From: PALSA-612 sp963765295
GTDB lineage: Bacteria; Actinomycetota; Thermoleophilia; Gaiellales; Gaiellaceae
Direction: 5' to 3'
Assembly: GCA_963765295.1 (NCBI GenBank)
Contig: CAVXVO010000005.1
Coordinates: forward strand, 1,240,001 to 1,304,000
DNA length: 64,000 bases
This document shows, one piece after another, positions 26,147-34,946 of the stretch (positions are counted from its first letter, which is position 1; each line of letters starts with the position of its first letter). The notes below the pieces were generated by a model. It saw only the letters and a program-made list of their open reading frames with translations, was not told where the DNA came from and did no database searches. The position numbers and the translations under genes were made by a program.

Positions 26147-26484
26147 TGGCCAAGGGCTTCGACATGAACCAGCTGCTGCAGCAGGCGCAGCAGATGCAGG
26201 AGCAGATGGTGCGAGTGCAAGACGAGCTCGCGACGGAGACGGTCGAGGCGTCGGCGGGCGGCGGGCTCGTCACGGTGAAGGCGACCGGGGCCGGCGAGAT
26301 CAGCGAGATCCGCATCGACCCGAAGGCGATCGACCCCGACGACCCGGAACTGCTCGAGGACATGGTGCTGGCGGCGGTCAACGAGGCGCTCCGCTCGGCG
26401 ACGGCGCTCGCGCAGTCGAAGATGGGAGCGGCGACCGGGCTCGGCGGCCTCGACGTGGGCGGGCTCGGCCTGCCGGGGATGTGA
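26146..26484 (+). CDS. ybaB: YbaB/EbfC nucleoid-associated protein
   Basis: 112 residues. N-terminal helix MNQLLQQAQQMQEQMVRVQD, the beta-core VEASAGGGLVTVKATGAGEI and C-terminal dimer helix LLEDMVLAAVNEALRSA, ending in a Gly/Leu-rich tail. It binds DNA as a dimer; the dnaX-ybaB-recR order is widely conserved. GTG start overlaps the dnaX stop (TAGTG). Confidence 0.95.
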   Translation: MAKGFDMNQLLQQAQQMQEQMVRVQDELATETVEASAGGGLVTVKATGAGEISEIRIDPKAIDPDDPELLEDMVLAAVNEALRSATALAQSKMGAATGLGGLDVGGLGLPGM

Positions 26485-26891
26485 TCGTGCTCCCGGCTCA
26501 GCGCATCGACGAGTCGCAGGCCGGGCCGGCGCCCGAGCCGCAGAACTTCACCGGCCAGGTGAGGATGCAGAACCTGGCGAAGGAAGGCGGCGTGACGAAG
26601 CTCGAACTGCTCGCCGTCCACTTCGACGCGGGTGCGCACACGCGGCCGCACACGCACCCGAGCGAGCAGGTGCTCTTCTTCGTCCGCGGCAGCGGCTTCG
26701 TCCAGCTCGCAGGCGAGGACCGGCAGCCCGTCGCCGAGGGCGGGATCGTCGTCGTCCCGGGCGGCGTCGTCCACATGCACGGCGCAACCGGGGACGCGCC
26801 GATCTGCCATGTCGCGCTGCGCGCGGCGGACGGCCCGACCGACTGGGCGCCGGCGGACGTGCCCGACGACTGGCGCGACCTGCTCGCCTGA
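26481..26891 (+). CDS. Cupin-domain protein inserted between ybaB and recR
   Basis: 136 residues, coupled to ybaB by a GTGA overlap. Cupin motif 1 is intact (HTRPHTHPSEQVLFFVRGSG: His-x3-His-x-His with Glu), motif 2 is PGGVVHMHGATGD with two His, so a metal site is probable. C-terminal DDWRDLLA. Function unknown. Its presence in an otherwise standard dnaX-ybaB-recR operon is unusual. 12 nt before recR. Confidence 0.85.
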   Translation: MIVLPAQRIDESQAGPAPEPQNFTGQVRMQNLAKEGGVTKLELLAVHFDAGAHTRPHTHPSEQVLFFVRGSGFVQLAGEDRQPVAEGGIVVVPGGVVHMHGATGDAPICHVALRAADGPTDWAPADVPDDWRDLLA

Positions 26892-26903
26892 GACAATGAG
26901 GCC

Positions 26904-27494
26904 GTGCTCTCGCCGGCCGTCGACAACCTCGTCGCCCAGCTGACCCGGCTCCCCGGCGTCGGCACTCGCACCGCGCAGCGGCTCGCGTTCCACCTGCTCC
27001 GCGCGAACACGGACGAGGCGCTCGCGCTCGCGCACGCGATCGAGGAGGTGAAGGAGCGCGTCCGCTTCTGCCGCGAGTGCGGGAACCTGACCGAGGACGA
27101 GGTGTGCGGGATCTGCCTCGATGCGCGCCGCGACCGTACCGTCGTCTGCGTCGTCGAGCAGCCGGCGGACCTGCTCTCGATCGAGCGCACGTCCGAGTAC
27201 CGCGGGCTCTACCACGTGCTCGGGGGCGCGCTCTCTCCGATCGACGGCGTCGAGCCCGCCAACCTGCGGATCGACGAGCTCCTGCGCCGCGTCGAGCGCG
27301 ACCACATCGAGGAGGTCGTGCTCGCGACGAACCCGACGATGACCGGCGAAGCGACTGCGAGCTACATCGCCGACCGTCTGCGCGACCGCGCGCGCGTGAC
27401 GCGGCTCGCAAGCGGCCTGCCGGTCGGCAGCGATCTCGAATACGCGGACGAGGTCACCCTCGGCCGAGCCCTCTCCGGCCGCCGCGAGATCTGA
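26904..27494 (+). CDS. recR: Recombination mediator RecR
   Basis: 196 residues, family length. Helix-hairpin-helix LTRLPGVGTRTAQRLAF, zinc finger CRECGNLTEDEVCGIC, Toprim domain VVCVVEQPADLLSIERT, and the C-terminal Walker-B-like ATNPTMTGEATA. It acts with RecF/RecO to load RecA on gaps. GTG start; GACAAT 6 nt upstream may be an internal leaderless promoter. Its stop abuts the opposing stop of the next gene in the palindrome TGATCA. Confidence 0.97.
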   Translation: MLSPAVDNLVAQLTRLPGVGTRTAQRLAFHLLRANTDEALALAHAIEEVKERVRFCRECGNLTEDEVCGICLDARRDRTVVCVVEQPADLLSIERTSEYRGLYHVLGGALSPIDGVEPANLRIDELLRRVERDHIEEVVLATNPTMTGEATASYIADRLRDRARVTRLASGLPVGSDLEYADEVTLGRALSGRREI

Positions 27495-28562
27495 TCAGCG
27501 CGGGATCGGCGTGATCCCCTGCGGGACGGGCGTCATGCCCTTGTCCGGAGCAGCAAAGCGCCAGAATGCGAACGGGTCGTCGTCCGACGGAGGCGGCGGG
27601 TCGTCGAACACATCCGGAAGCGGGCTGATCGCGAACACCGTCTCGTTCTCGACGCCGCCGAGCCGGTGCTCCGCGACCAGTTGGCCCTGGTCGAGGTCAA
27701 TCGCGTAGACGGCAAGCGGCTCCTGGCTCCCGACCAGCCAGAGGCTCGGCCCGATCCTGGCCAGGCCCCGCGCGAAGCTCGGGCTCCCGGGCACAGGCAC
27801 GGCCCTGACCTCGTCGCCACGCCGCCAGTCGTGCGCGACGAGCACGCCGCGGTTCGAGTCGTTCAAGACGAGCACGTCGCCGTCCTCTGCGACGTTGTGG
27901 TTGGGAACGCCCGGTGCGGGTCGGCGGTCGCGGATCGATGCACGCCCGTCCTCGAGGCGGATGATCGCGGACTCGCCGCCGTCTGCCTCGAGGAAGCTGT
28001 GGATCCGCCCGAACGAGAGCAGCAGCCCGTCCGAGCCGGGAGCGACCGCATTCAGGTGGATCGTGTGCGTCCGGCGGTGGCCGCGCGGATCGCGGTAGTC
28101 GCGCGACGGATCGAAGGGCGGCATCGAGCTCGGCAGGCCGAGCTCCGACACGAGCTGCTCGTCGTCGCGAAACGACCAGCGGTCGAGCAGGCTTCCGTCC
28201 CAGCCGACGAGGAGCAGCGAGTCGCAGCCGGTCGCAGCCACCCAGACGCCGTCCGCGCCGGCGTGCAACTCGTGGATGTTCGCCGCGAGGGGATGCGTCA
28301 CCTCCTCGACGAGCATCCAGGAGGAGTCGAACACGAACAGGCGCTCCGTGTTTGCGATCGCGAGCCGGTCGCCGTATGCGGACACGCCGCGGCCCCCGCG
28401 CAGACCGCCTCTCGGGTTCGGGTCGACGTGCCGGTAGAGGCTGTCGGGCACGGGCGCGACGAACGTGACCCTGCCGCGCTCGAGATCGAGCACGCGGAAG
28501 TAGCCGCCGATCTCCCCGGCCGCGGCGTAGCGCACGACCGAAGTGACGACGACGCGGCTCAC
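27495..28562 (-). CDS. Beta-propeller-like protein, paralog A of a four-gene tandem array
   Basis: 355 residues; not a family I can name. Repeating blade-like segments: GDRLAIANTERLFVFDSSWM, DGVWVAATGCDSLLLVGWDG, DGLLLSFGRI, DVLVLNDSNRGVLVAHDW, SLWLVGSQEPLAVYAIDL. Conserved polar motifs shared by all four paralogs: PNPRGG, NIH, HLN, PNHN, NDSN, FARGLARIG, GGVENETV. The HLN and PNHN positions recall the His-bearing blades of arylsulfotransferase (ASST) propellers, a distant and unproven likeness. Cytosolic: no signal peptide. Last gene of the operon; GTG start overlaps paralog B's stop by 4 nt. Confidence 0.75.
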   Translation of the reverse strand: MSRVVVTSVVRYAAAGEIGGYFRVLDLERGRVTFVAPVPDSLYRHVDPNPRGGLRGGRGVSAYGDRLAIANTERLFVFDSSWMLVEEVTHPLAANIHELHAGADGVWVAATGCDSLLLVGWDGSLLDRWSFRDDEQLVSELGLPSSMPPFDPSRDYRDPRGHRRTHTIHLNAVAPGSDGLLLSFGRIHSFLEADGGESAIIRLEDGRASIRDRRPAPGVPNHNVAEDGDVLVLNDSNRGVLVAHDWRRGDEVRAVPVPGSPSFARGLARIGPSLWLVGSQEPLAVYAIDLDQGQLVAEHRLGGVENETVFAISPLPDVFDDPPPPSDDDPFAFWRFAAPDKGMTPVPQGITPIPR

Positions 28563-29656
28563 GATCTGCGGGGCATCGGGATCGGCGTGATGCCGATCGC
28601 GGCGGCGCTCTTCTTCCAGAAGGCGTACGGGTCAGGACTGTCCGGCCGCTGCGGGTCGTCGAACTCGTCCGGGAGCGGGCAGACCGCGAACACGGTCTCG
28701 TTCTCGACACCGTCGAGCGGATACGCAGCGACGACGTCGCCCTGCCCGAGATCGACGGCGTAGACGGCGAGCGGCTCCTGGCTCCCCACGAGCCAGAGGT
28801 TCGGCCCCAGGCGGGCGAGGCCCCGCGCGAAGGCGGGGTTCCCCGGAACCGGAACGGCGCCGACCTCGTCGCCCCGCGCGAGGTCGTAGACGACGAGCAG
28901 CCCGCGATTCGAGTCGTTGACGAGGAGGCGGTCTCCGTCCTGTACCGCGTTGTGGTTGGGGGCGTCGCCGGCGCGAATTCGCTGGACGATCGACCCGCTC
29001 GCGGCCTCGAGCGGCACGACGTGGTCGGTGAGCCGCACGACCACGAAGTCGCCCGCGTCAGGCGCACTGAACTCGTGCACGCGGCCGAGCCCGACGATGA
29101 GGCAGTCCTGGCCGCGCGTGACCGAGTTGACGTGCACCGTGTGAGTGCGCCGCCGGCGCAGCCGCGGGTTCCGGTAGTCGGCGGCGGGATCGAAGGGCGG
29201 CATCGTTTCGAGCGGCAGGCCGAGCTCCGCCGCCAGCGGCGCGTCGTCGAACGGCGTCCAGTAGCCGAGGAGCTCGCCGTCCCAGCCCATCAGGAGCAGC
29301 GCGTCGCATGCCGTCGCCGTCACCCACAGCCCGCGTTCCTCGGCCAGGAGGTCGTGGATGTTGGCCATGAGCGGATGGCTCACATCGGCGAGCAGCTTCC
29401 AGGCGCGGTCGAAGACGAACATGCGCTCGGCGTTCCCGATCACGAGCCGCCCGCCGTGCGCGGAGACGCCACGCCCCCCGCGCTGGCCTCCGCGCGGGTT
29501 CGGGTCGACGTCCCGGTAGATGCTCTCCGGGACCGGCGACAGGAACGTGACCCGCCCGCGCTCGAGGTCGAGAACCCGGACGTATCCGCCCGTCTCGTCC
29601 TTCAGCGCGAAGCGGACGTTCGACGTGATCACGACGCGGCGGACGGTGTCGCTCAC
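28559..29656 (-). CDS. Beta-propeller-like protein, paralog B
   Basis: 365 residues, closest to paralog A over the full length (VRVLDLERGRVTFLSPVPES, DPNPRGGQRGGRGVSAHGGR, ANIHDLLAEERGLWVTATAC, HVNSVTRGQDCLIVGLGRVH, DAPNHNAVQDGDRLLVNDSN, NETVFAVCPLPDEFDDP). The C-terminus ends in DPYAFWKKSAAAIGITPIP, a tail shared with A and D. GTG start overlaps paralog C's stop (GTGA). Function unknown; see paralog A. Confidence 0.75.
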   Translation of the reverse strand: MSDTVRRVVITSNVRFALKDETGGYVRVLDLERGRVTFLSPVPESIYRDVDPNPRGGQRGGRGVSAHGGRLVIGNAERMFVFDRAWKLLADVSHPLMANIHDLLAEERGLWVTATACDALLLMGWDGELLGYWTPFDDAPLAAELGLPLETMPPFDPAADYRNPRLRRRRTHTVHVNSVTRGQDCLIVGLGRVHEFSAPDAGDFVVVRLTDHVVPLEAASGSIVQRIRAGDAPNHNAVQDGDRLLVNDSNRGLLVVYDLARGDEVGAVPVPGNPAFARGLARLGPNLWLVGSQEPLAVYAVDLGQGDVVAAYPLDGVENETVFAVCPLPDEFDDPQRPDSPDPYAFWKKSAAAIGITPIPMPRRS

Positions 29657-30732
29657 GCCGGAGCCCTCGTGAACCCGGTTTCCGGCGCGGCCTGCCGCCA
29701 GAAGGCATACGGATCCTGGTCGTCGGCCGCGATCGGCGGCGGGTCGGCGAAGGAGCCGGGCAGCGCGCAGATCCCGTAGACCGTTTCGTTCTCCACGCCG
29801 CCGAGCTGGTGGGTCGCCACGATCTCCCGCCGGCCGAGGTCCACCTCGTACACAGCGAGCGGCGCCTGGCTCCCGACCAGCCACCGGCCCGGGCCAATCC
29901 TCGCGAGACCGCGCACGAACCCCGGATCGCCGGGGATCTCGACGGCGACCCGTTCCTCCCCGGTCTCCGCGTCGACCGCGACGAGCCGATTTGCGTTGCT
30001 GTCGTTGTACACGAGCAGCCCGTCCTCCTCGCCGACGTTGTGGTTGGGAACGGCGGCGCCGCGGCGATGCAGGAGGAGCGACGCATGACGCCGCCCGAAG
30101 CGACCGCGTTCGCCCAGCCGCACGAGCGCGGACGCGTCCTCGTCGCCGGTGTTCGTCACGCAGCCGAACGAGAGCAGCAGCCCGTCCGAGCTCCTGACGA
30201 CGCCGTTCAGGTGCACGAGATCGGCGCTCTCCGCCTGGACACGCGGATCGCGGTAGTCGAGGTCGGGGCTCACCCGGGGCAGGTTGCTCCGGCGGTACCC
30301 GAGCTGCCGGTACAGGCGCCGGTCGCTGCGGAACGACCACCAGTCCTCGAGCTCGCCCTCCCAGCTCACGCGGACGAGCATGTCGCAGCCGCACGCGGTT
30401 ACCCAGATCCCGTCCTCCTCGGCGAGCACGTCGTGGACGTTGGAGAGCATCGGATGCGTGAGTTGGGCGACGAGCCGCCAGGACGTGTCGAAGACGAACA
30501 GGCGCTCGCCGTTCGCGATCACGAGCCGGTCGCCGTGGACGGCCGCGCCTCTCGCTCCCCGCGCGCCACCGCGCGGGTTCGGATCCTGCGCCCGCCACGC
30601 GCTCTCCGGCACGGGAGCGATGAAGGTCGCGCGTCCCTGCTCGAGGTCGAGGATGCGAAAGTAGGAGCTGACCTCGCTGATCCAGGCCCAGCGGACCGCG
30701 GACGTGACGACGACTCTCCGAAGCTCACTCAC
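29653..30732 (-). CDS. Beta-propeller-like protein, paralog C
   Basis: 359 residues. Same architecture: SSYFRILDLEQGRATFIAPV, NGERLFVFDTSWRLVAQLTH, DGIWVTACGCDMLVRVSWEG, VHLNGVVRSSDGLLLSFGC, VPNHNVGEEDGLLVYNDSNA, GRWLVGSQAPLAVYEVDLGR. It lacks the GITPIP tail (ends ETGFTRAPA). GTG start overlaps paralog D's stop by 4 nt. Confidence 0.75.
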   Translation of the reverse strand: MSELRRVVVTSAVRWAWISEVSSYFRILDLEQGRATFIAPVPESAWRAQDPNPRGGARGARGAAVHGDRLVIANGERLFVFDTSWRLVAQLTHPMLSNVHDVLAEEDGIWVTACGCDMLVRVSWEGELEDWWSFRSDRRLYRQLGYRRSNLPRVSPDLDYRDPRVQAESADLVHLNGVVRSSDGLLLSFGCVTNTGDEDASALVRLGERGRFGRRHASLLLHRRGAAVPNHNVGEEDGLLVYNDSNANRLVAVDAETGEERVAVEIPGDPGFVRGLARIGPGRWLVGSQAPLAVYEVDLGRREIVATHQLGGVENETVYGICALPGSFADPPPIAADDQDPYAFWRQAAPETGFTRAPA

Positions 30733-31791
30733 AGTGGGATCGGGGTGATGCTCTCGGCGCGCTTCCAGAACTCGTAGGGGTCGGTTCCGAGCGGCTGGCG
30801 AGGATCGTCGAACTCGTCAGGCAGCGGACAGATGCCGTACACCGTCTCGTCCTGGATACCGCCGAGCGGAAACTCGGCGACGACCTCGCTCCGGTCGAGG
30901 TCGATCTCGTACACGGCCAGCGGGGACTGGCTCCCGACGAGCCACCGGGTCGGGCCGACGCGCGCGAGACCACGCGCCCAGCCCTGGTCGCCGGGAATCG
31001 GGACCGCGAAGCGCTCTGCGCCCAGCGAGCGGTCGTACGCGACGAGGGCGTCCCGGTTGCTGTCGTTGTAGACGAGCAGGTCGCCCTCCTCGGCCACGTT
31101 GTGGTTCGGCGCGACCGTCAGCCTCCCGTCGGTGGAGCACCGACACCTCTCCCGTCCGCGACACCTGGACGAGGGCGGAGGCGAGCTCGGGAGGCTCGAG
31201 CGCCAGGATGACGCGGCCGAGCGAGGCAAGCAGGCCTTCCTTGCCGCGGGCGAGGCTGTTCAGGTGCAGGCGCTCGTACCCCTCGCCTCTTGCCCGCGGG
31301 TCGCGCCAGTCGACGTCCGGGTCGATACGCGGAAGCGACCGCTCCCGGAAGCCGAGCTGCCGCAGGAGATCCTGGTCCTCCCGCAGCCACCACTCGTGCT
31401 CGATCCGCCCGTCCCAGCGGACGAAGAGCAGCAGGTCGCAACCCGTCGCGGCGACCCAGATCCCCTGCTCCTCGGCGAGGACGTCGTGGACGTCCGACAT
31501 CAGGCGGTCGCTGAGCTCGGCGACGAGACGCCAGGACGAGTCGAACACGAACAGCCGCTCCGCGTTGGCGACGACGATCCGGTCTCCGTAGACCGAGACA
31601 CCGCGGGCGCCGCGCGTCCCGCCACGCGGGTTCGGATCGCGACCACGGAACGTGCTCTCCGGCGACGGCGTCACGAACGACACCCGGCCCCGCTCGAGGT
31701 CGAGAATCCGGAAGTAGCCGCTGACGGCGGACGGCATCACGTGGCGGATCGCCGACGTGACCGCAACACGCCTGGGCCAGGGCTCTTGCAC
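30729..31791 (-). CDS. Beta-propeller-like protein, paralog D, frame broken by one extra base
   Basis: N-terminal two thirds (SGYFRILDLERGRVSFVTPS, RDPNPRGGTRGARGVSVYG, AERLFVFDSSWRLVAEL, LHLNSLARGKEGLLASLGRV) and the last third (LTVAPNHNVAEEGDLLVYND, RWLVGSQSPLAVYEIDL, SITPIPL) lie in different frames. Removing one base from the CCC run near 31125-31127 (plus strand) rejoins them. First of the four paralogs, 9 nt after the DUF1932 dehydrogenase gene. GTG start. Confidence 0.72.
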
Positions 31792-31800
31792 GCGCGCAGG

Positions 31801-32655
31801 CTACCGGCCGTCGGGCGCCAGGCCCCGCAGCACGTCCTCGAGCTCCGGCTCTGCGGCGATGCCCTCCGGATCGTGCTGCGCGAGCGGCCGCTCGGCGAGC
31901 GCCGCGTACACCTCGGCCATCGCCTCGAACAGCGCGGGCGTCAGCCCGGCCGCCGCCTGCGTCGACGCGATCTCGTGCATCTCGGCGACGTAACGCTCCG
32001 ACTTCGTCGCCGAGCGCGCGATCGAGCGCGCGGCTCCGTCGGCTCGCTCGCCGAGGTCGTCGAGCACGTGCCGGAGCACGCCGTTCGCCCGCGCGGTCAG
32101 AAGCGCCTGCGTGAGCAGTGCCACCGTGCCCTTGTAGACCGACGCGGTGCACATCTTCACGGCCGACGCCGGCCCGATCTCGGCTCCGACCTCGATCACG
32201 TCCACGCCCGCGAACGGGAGCGCCGCCACCTCGCCCGCGCGCGGGCCGGAGAGATAGATCCGTGTCGTGCCGGGGCGCGACGGAGGCGGGCCTGAGATCG
32301 AGCCGTCGACGAGGTCGAGGCCGGCCCCGGCGAGAGCAGCGGCAACGCGACGGGCGGCGGCAGGCGAGATCGCGTTCAGGTCGGCGACGAGCGGCCGCGA
32401 CGATCCCCGCGCTGCCGCAGCGGCGATCGCGGCCGCGATCCGCTCAGCCTCGCCCGGCGGACCGATCGAGAGCACCACATCGGCTCCGGCGACGGCGTCG
32501 AGGTCCGGAACGCACTCGAGCCCCGCGTCGCGAGCGAGCCGCGCCGTCCGCTCGCTGCGTCCGTCGAGCGTCGTCAGCACGTCCGCGCCCCCCTCGCGCA
32601 GCGCACGTCCGACCGCACTGCCCATCGCCCCCGCGCTGACGATCCCGACCCGCAC
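31801..32655 (-). CDS. NAD(P)-dependent oxidoreductase with DUF1932 (6-phosphogluconate dehydrogenase-like)
   Basis: 284 residues. Rossmann start VGIVSAGAMGSAVGRALREG, then the beta-hydroxyacid-dehydrogenase-type substrate region GLDLVDGSISGPPPSRPGTT, and the all-helical DUF1932 domain with KMCTASVYKGTVALLTQALL. The catalytic Lys is expected in KMCTAS. It would reduce or oxidise a small hydroxy acid; substrate unknown. First gene of the propeller operon and thus the best clue to its chemistry. GTG start with TAGACT 7 nt upstream and no Shine-Dalgarno. Confidence 0.85.
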   Translation of the reverse strand: MRVGIVSAGAMGSAVGRALREGGADVLTTLDGRSERTARLARDAGLECVPDLDAVAGADVVLSIGPPGEAERIAAAIAAAAARGSSRPLVADLNAISPAAARRVAAALAGAGLDLVDGSISGPPPSRPGTTRIYLSGPRAGEVAALPFAGVDVIEVGAEIGPASAVKMCTASVYKGTVALLTQALLTARANGVLRHVLDDLGERADGAARSIARSATKSERYVAEMHEIASTQAAAGLTPALFEAMAEVYAALAERPLAQHDPEGIAAEPELEDVLRGLAPDGR

Positions 32656-32662
32656 CGGAGCG

Positions 32663-32689
32663 AGTCTACGTCGGGCCTGTCCCTACAAT
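32663..32689. promoter_or_regulatory. Divergent leaderless promoters: propeller operon (-) and lysC-asd (+)
   Basis: Minus strand: TAGACT at 32668-32663, then 7 nt, then GTG of the dehydrogenase. Plus strand: TACAAT at 32684-32689, then 6 nt, then ATG of lysC. The two -10 elements are only 15 bp apart, so the operons could exclude each other or share a regulator. A lysine riboswitch is excluded by the lack of leader. Confidence 0.65.
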
Positions 32690-32695
32690 CAGACG

Positions 32696-34003
32696 ATGGC
32701 CACAACGCATTACGAGGCCGTTCCGTCTGTTGCGCGCGGCGACCGGCCCGCCTCGGTCGGGACGATCGTGATGAAGTTCGGCGGCACGTCGGTGGCCGAC
32801 CCCGAGCGCCTGAAGGCGGTCGCGCGGCGGATCGTCGCAGCGCGCGAGGCAGGCAGCCGGGTGGTGGCGGTGCTCTCGGCGATGGGCCAGACGACGGACG
32901 AGCTGATCGACCTCGCCAGTCAGGTGTCGCCGACTCCCGATCCGCGCGAGCTCGACATGCTGATCTCGGTCGGCGAGCGCATCTCGGTCGCGCTCGCCGC
33001 CATGGCGATCAACGACCTCGGCCACGAGGCGATCTCGCTCACCGGCTCGCAGGCGGGCATCGTCACGGACACCGCCCACGGCAAGGCGAAGATCGTCGAC
33101 ATCCGCGGCCAGCGCATCCACGAGGCGCTCGACCAGGGAAAGATCGTGCTCGTCGCCGGCTTCCAGGGAGTGTCGACCGCCAAGGAGATCACGACGCTGG
33201 GCCGCGGAGCTTCGGATACGACCGCGGTCGCACTCTCCGTGGCGCTCGGGGCGGATGCCTGCGAGATCTACACGGACGTCGACGGCGTCTACACCGCCGA
33301 CCCGCGGATCGTGGCCGAGGCGCGCAAGCTGGCCGCGGTCAGCTACGACGAGATGCTCGAGATGTCCGCGTGCGGGGCGAAGGTCATGGCTCTGCGCTCC
33401 GTCGAACTCGCGCGCAACTACGGTGTGAGGCTGCACGTGAGATCGGCCTTCGGCGAGGGCGAGGGCACGTGGATCGGCGAGGAGGACGAACGCATGCTGG
33501 AGAAGGCGATCATCTCGGGCGTCACGCACGACACGAACGAGGCGAAGGTGACGATCATCGGCGTGCCCGACCGCCCCGGCGTGGCCGCGCGAGTCTTCCG
33601 GCCGCTCGCCGACGCCGGCGTGAACATCGACATGATCGTCCAGAACGTCTCCGAGCACGGGCACGCGACGATCTCGTTCACGATGCCGAAGACGGACATC
33701 GCAGTCGCCGAACCGATCCTCCAGGCGACCGCGCAGGAACTGGGTGCGCAACGGGTCGAGACCGATCCGGACATCGCCAAGGTGTCGCTGATCGGCGCCG
33801 GCATGAAGAGCCACCCCGGCGTCGCGGCCGACATGTTCGACGTGCTCGCCGAGAACGGCATCAACCTGGAGATCATCTCCACGTCCTCGATCCGGGTCTC
33901 CTGCGTCGTGCGAGCGAGCGAGGTCGAGCGCGCCGTGCAGGCGATCCACGACCGGTTCGACCTCGGCGCCGAGGACGGCCCGCGAAGCGACGCGGATGGG
34001 TAG
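32696..34003 (+). CDS. lysC: Aspartate kinase
   Basis: 435 residues. Kinase domain starts VMKFGGTSVADPERLKAVAR after a 24-residue extension; nucleotide/aspartate sites include TTLGRGASDTTAVALSVAL and EIYTDVDGVYTADPRI. Two ACT domains at the C-terminus (TIIGVPDRPGVAARVFRPLA and VSLIGAGMKSHPGVAADMFD) for Lys/Thr feedback control. It makes aspartyl phosphate, the first step to Lys, Met, Thr and diaminopimelate. Leaderless start. Overlaps asd by 8 nt. Whether an internal start makes a separate beta subunit, as in other actinobacteria, cannot be decided here. Confidence 0.96.
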   Translation: MATTHYEAVPSVARGDRPASVGTIVMKFGGTSVADPERLKAVARRIVAAREAGSRVVAVLSAMGQTTDELIDLASQVSPTPDPRELDMLISVGERISVALAAMAINDLGHEAISLTGSQAGIVTDTAHGKAKIVDIRGQRIHEALDQGKIVLVAGFQGVSTAKEITTLGRGASDTTAVALSVALGADACEIYTDVDGVYTADPRIVAEARKLAAVSYDEMLEMSACGAKVMALRSVELARNYGVRLHVRSAFGEGEGTWIGEEDERMLEKAIISGVTHDTNEAKVTIIGVPDRPGVAARVFRPLADAGVNIDMIVQNVSEHGHATISFTMPKTDIAVAEPILQATAQELGAQRVETDPDIAKVSLIGAGMKSHPGVAADMFDVLAENGINLEIISTSSIRVSCVVRASEVERAVQAIHDRFDLGAEDGPRSDADG

Positions 34004-34946
34004 CGAGGCTCGGATCGGCGTTGTCGGTGCAACCGGCGCCGTCGGACAGGTGACGCTGGCGCTCCTCGCCGAGCGCGGCTACGAGCACGTGCGCGCCTTT
34101 GCGTCGGCTCGGTCGGCCGGATCGAAGCTGCCGTTCGGCCGGGGCGAGCTCACGGTCGAGGAGGCGACGCCGGAGGCGCTCGAGTCGGCCGGTGTCGACC
34201 TGTTCCTGTTCTCCGTCGGCACGGAGGCGAGCCGCGAACTGGTACCACACGCGGTCGCAGGCGGCGCGGTCGCGATCGACAAGTCCGCGGCGTACCGTCT
34301 CGCCGACGGAGTGCCGCTCGTCGTCCCGGAGGTGAACGGCGACCGCGCACTCGAGCACGACGGCATCGTCGCCAACCCGAACTGCTGCACGATCCCGCTG
34401 ACGTGCGCGCTGGAGCCGCTCCACCGCGCTGCAGGCCTCGCCCGCGTCCGCGTCGCGACCTATCAGTCGGTGTCCGGCGCCGGTGCGCGGTCGATGGAGC
34501 GCCTGCGCGCGGAAGCACCCGCCGACCACGACCTGCGCATGGACTGGGACTTCGACGGGGTCGAGTTCGACGAGGAGGCCAAGATCCGGGACGAGAGCCG
34601 GAAGGTCCTCGGCCTTCCTGAGCTGCCGATCTCGGCGACGTGCGTTCGCGTGCCTGTTCTCGTCGGCCACTCGGAGGCGGTCTGGCTCGAGACCGAGGAG
34701 CCGCTCTCGCCCGAGGCCGCGACGCAGCTCCTCGGCACCTCGTCAGCCGTCCAGCTCGTGGAGATCCCATCCCCCGCCCAGGCGGCGGCGAGCGATCGTG
34801 TCCTCGTCGGTCGCATTCGCCGCGATCCCACGGTCGAGAACGGTCTCTGCCTGTTCCTCGCCTGCGACAACCTGCGCAAGGGCGCCGCGCTGAACGCGAT
34901 CCAGATCGCCGAGCTCCTCCTGGGCGCCCAGGCGCTCGCGGCCTAG
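33996..34946 (+). CDS. asd: Aspartate-semialdehyde dehydrogenase
   Basis: 316 residues. NADP motif VGATGAVGQVTLALL, catalytic Cys in VANPNCCTIPL, substrate Arg/Glu region VSGAGARSMERL and EFDEEAKIRDESRKVLGL, catalytic His in VPVLVGHSEAV. It reduces aspartyl phosphate to the semialdehyde. About 20 residues shorter than typical. ATG overlaps the lysC stop by 8 nt, so the two are coupled. Confidence 0.95.
   Translation: MGSEARIGVVGATGAVGQVTLALLAERGYEHVRAFASARSAGSKLPFGRGELTVEEATPEALESAGVDLFLFSVGTEASRELVPHAVAGGAVAIDKSAAYRLADGVPLVVPEVNGDRALEHDGIVANPNCCTIPLTCALEPLHRAAGLARVRVATYQSVSGAGARSMERLRAEAPADHDLRMDWDFDGVEFDEEAKIRDESRKVLGLPELPISATCVRVPVLVGHSEAVWLETEEPLSPEAATQLLGTSSAVQLVEIPSPAQAAASDRVLVGRIRRDPTVENGLCLFLACDNLRKGAALNAIQIAELLLGAQALAA

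Noticed and set aside
27495..31791. Long repeated DNA that could be taken for a repeat region or mobile array
   Set aside because: The similarity is between whole protein-coding paralogs, with gene-length periodicity and no terminal repeats or transposase.
32640..32700. Lysine riboswitch before lysC
   Set aside because: The -10 element lies 6 nt from the ATG and the upstream space is occupied by the divergent gene, leaving no leader.
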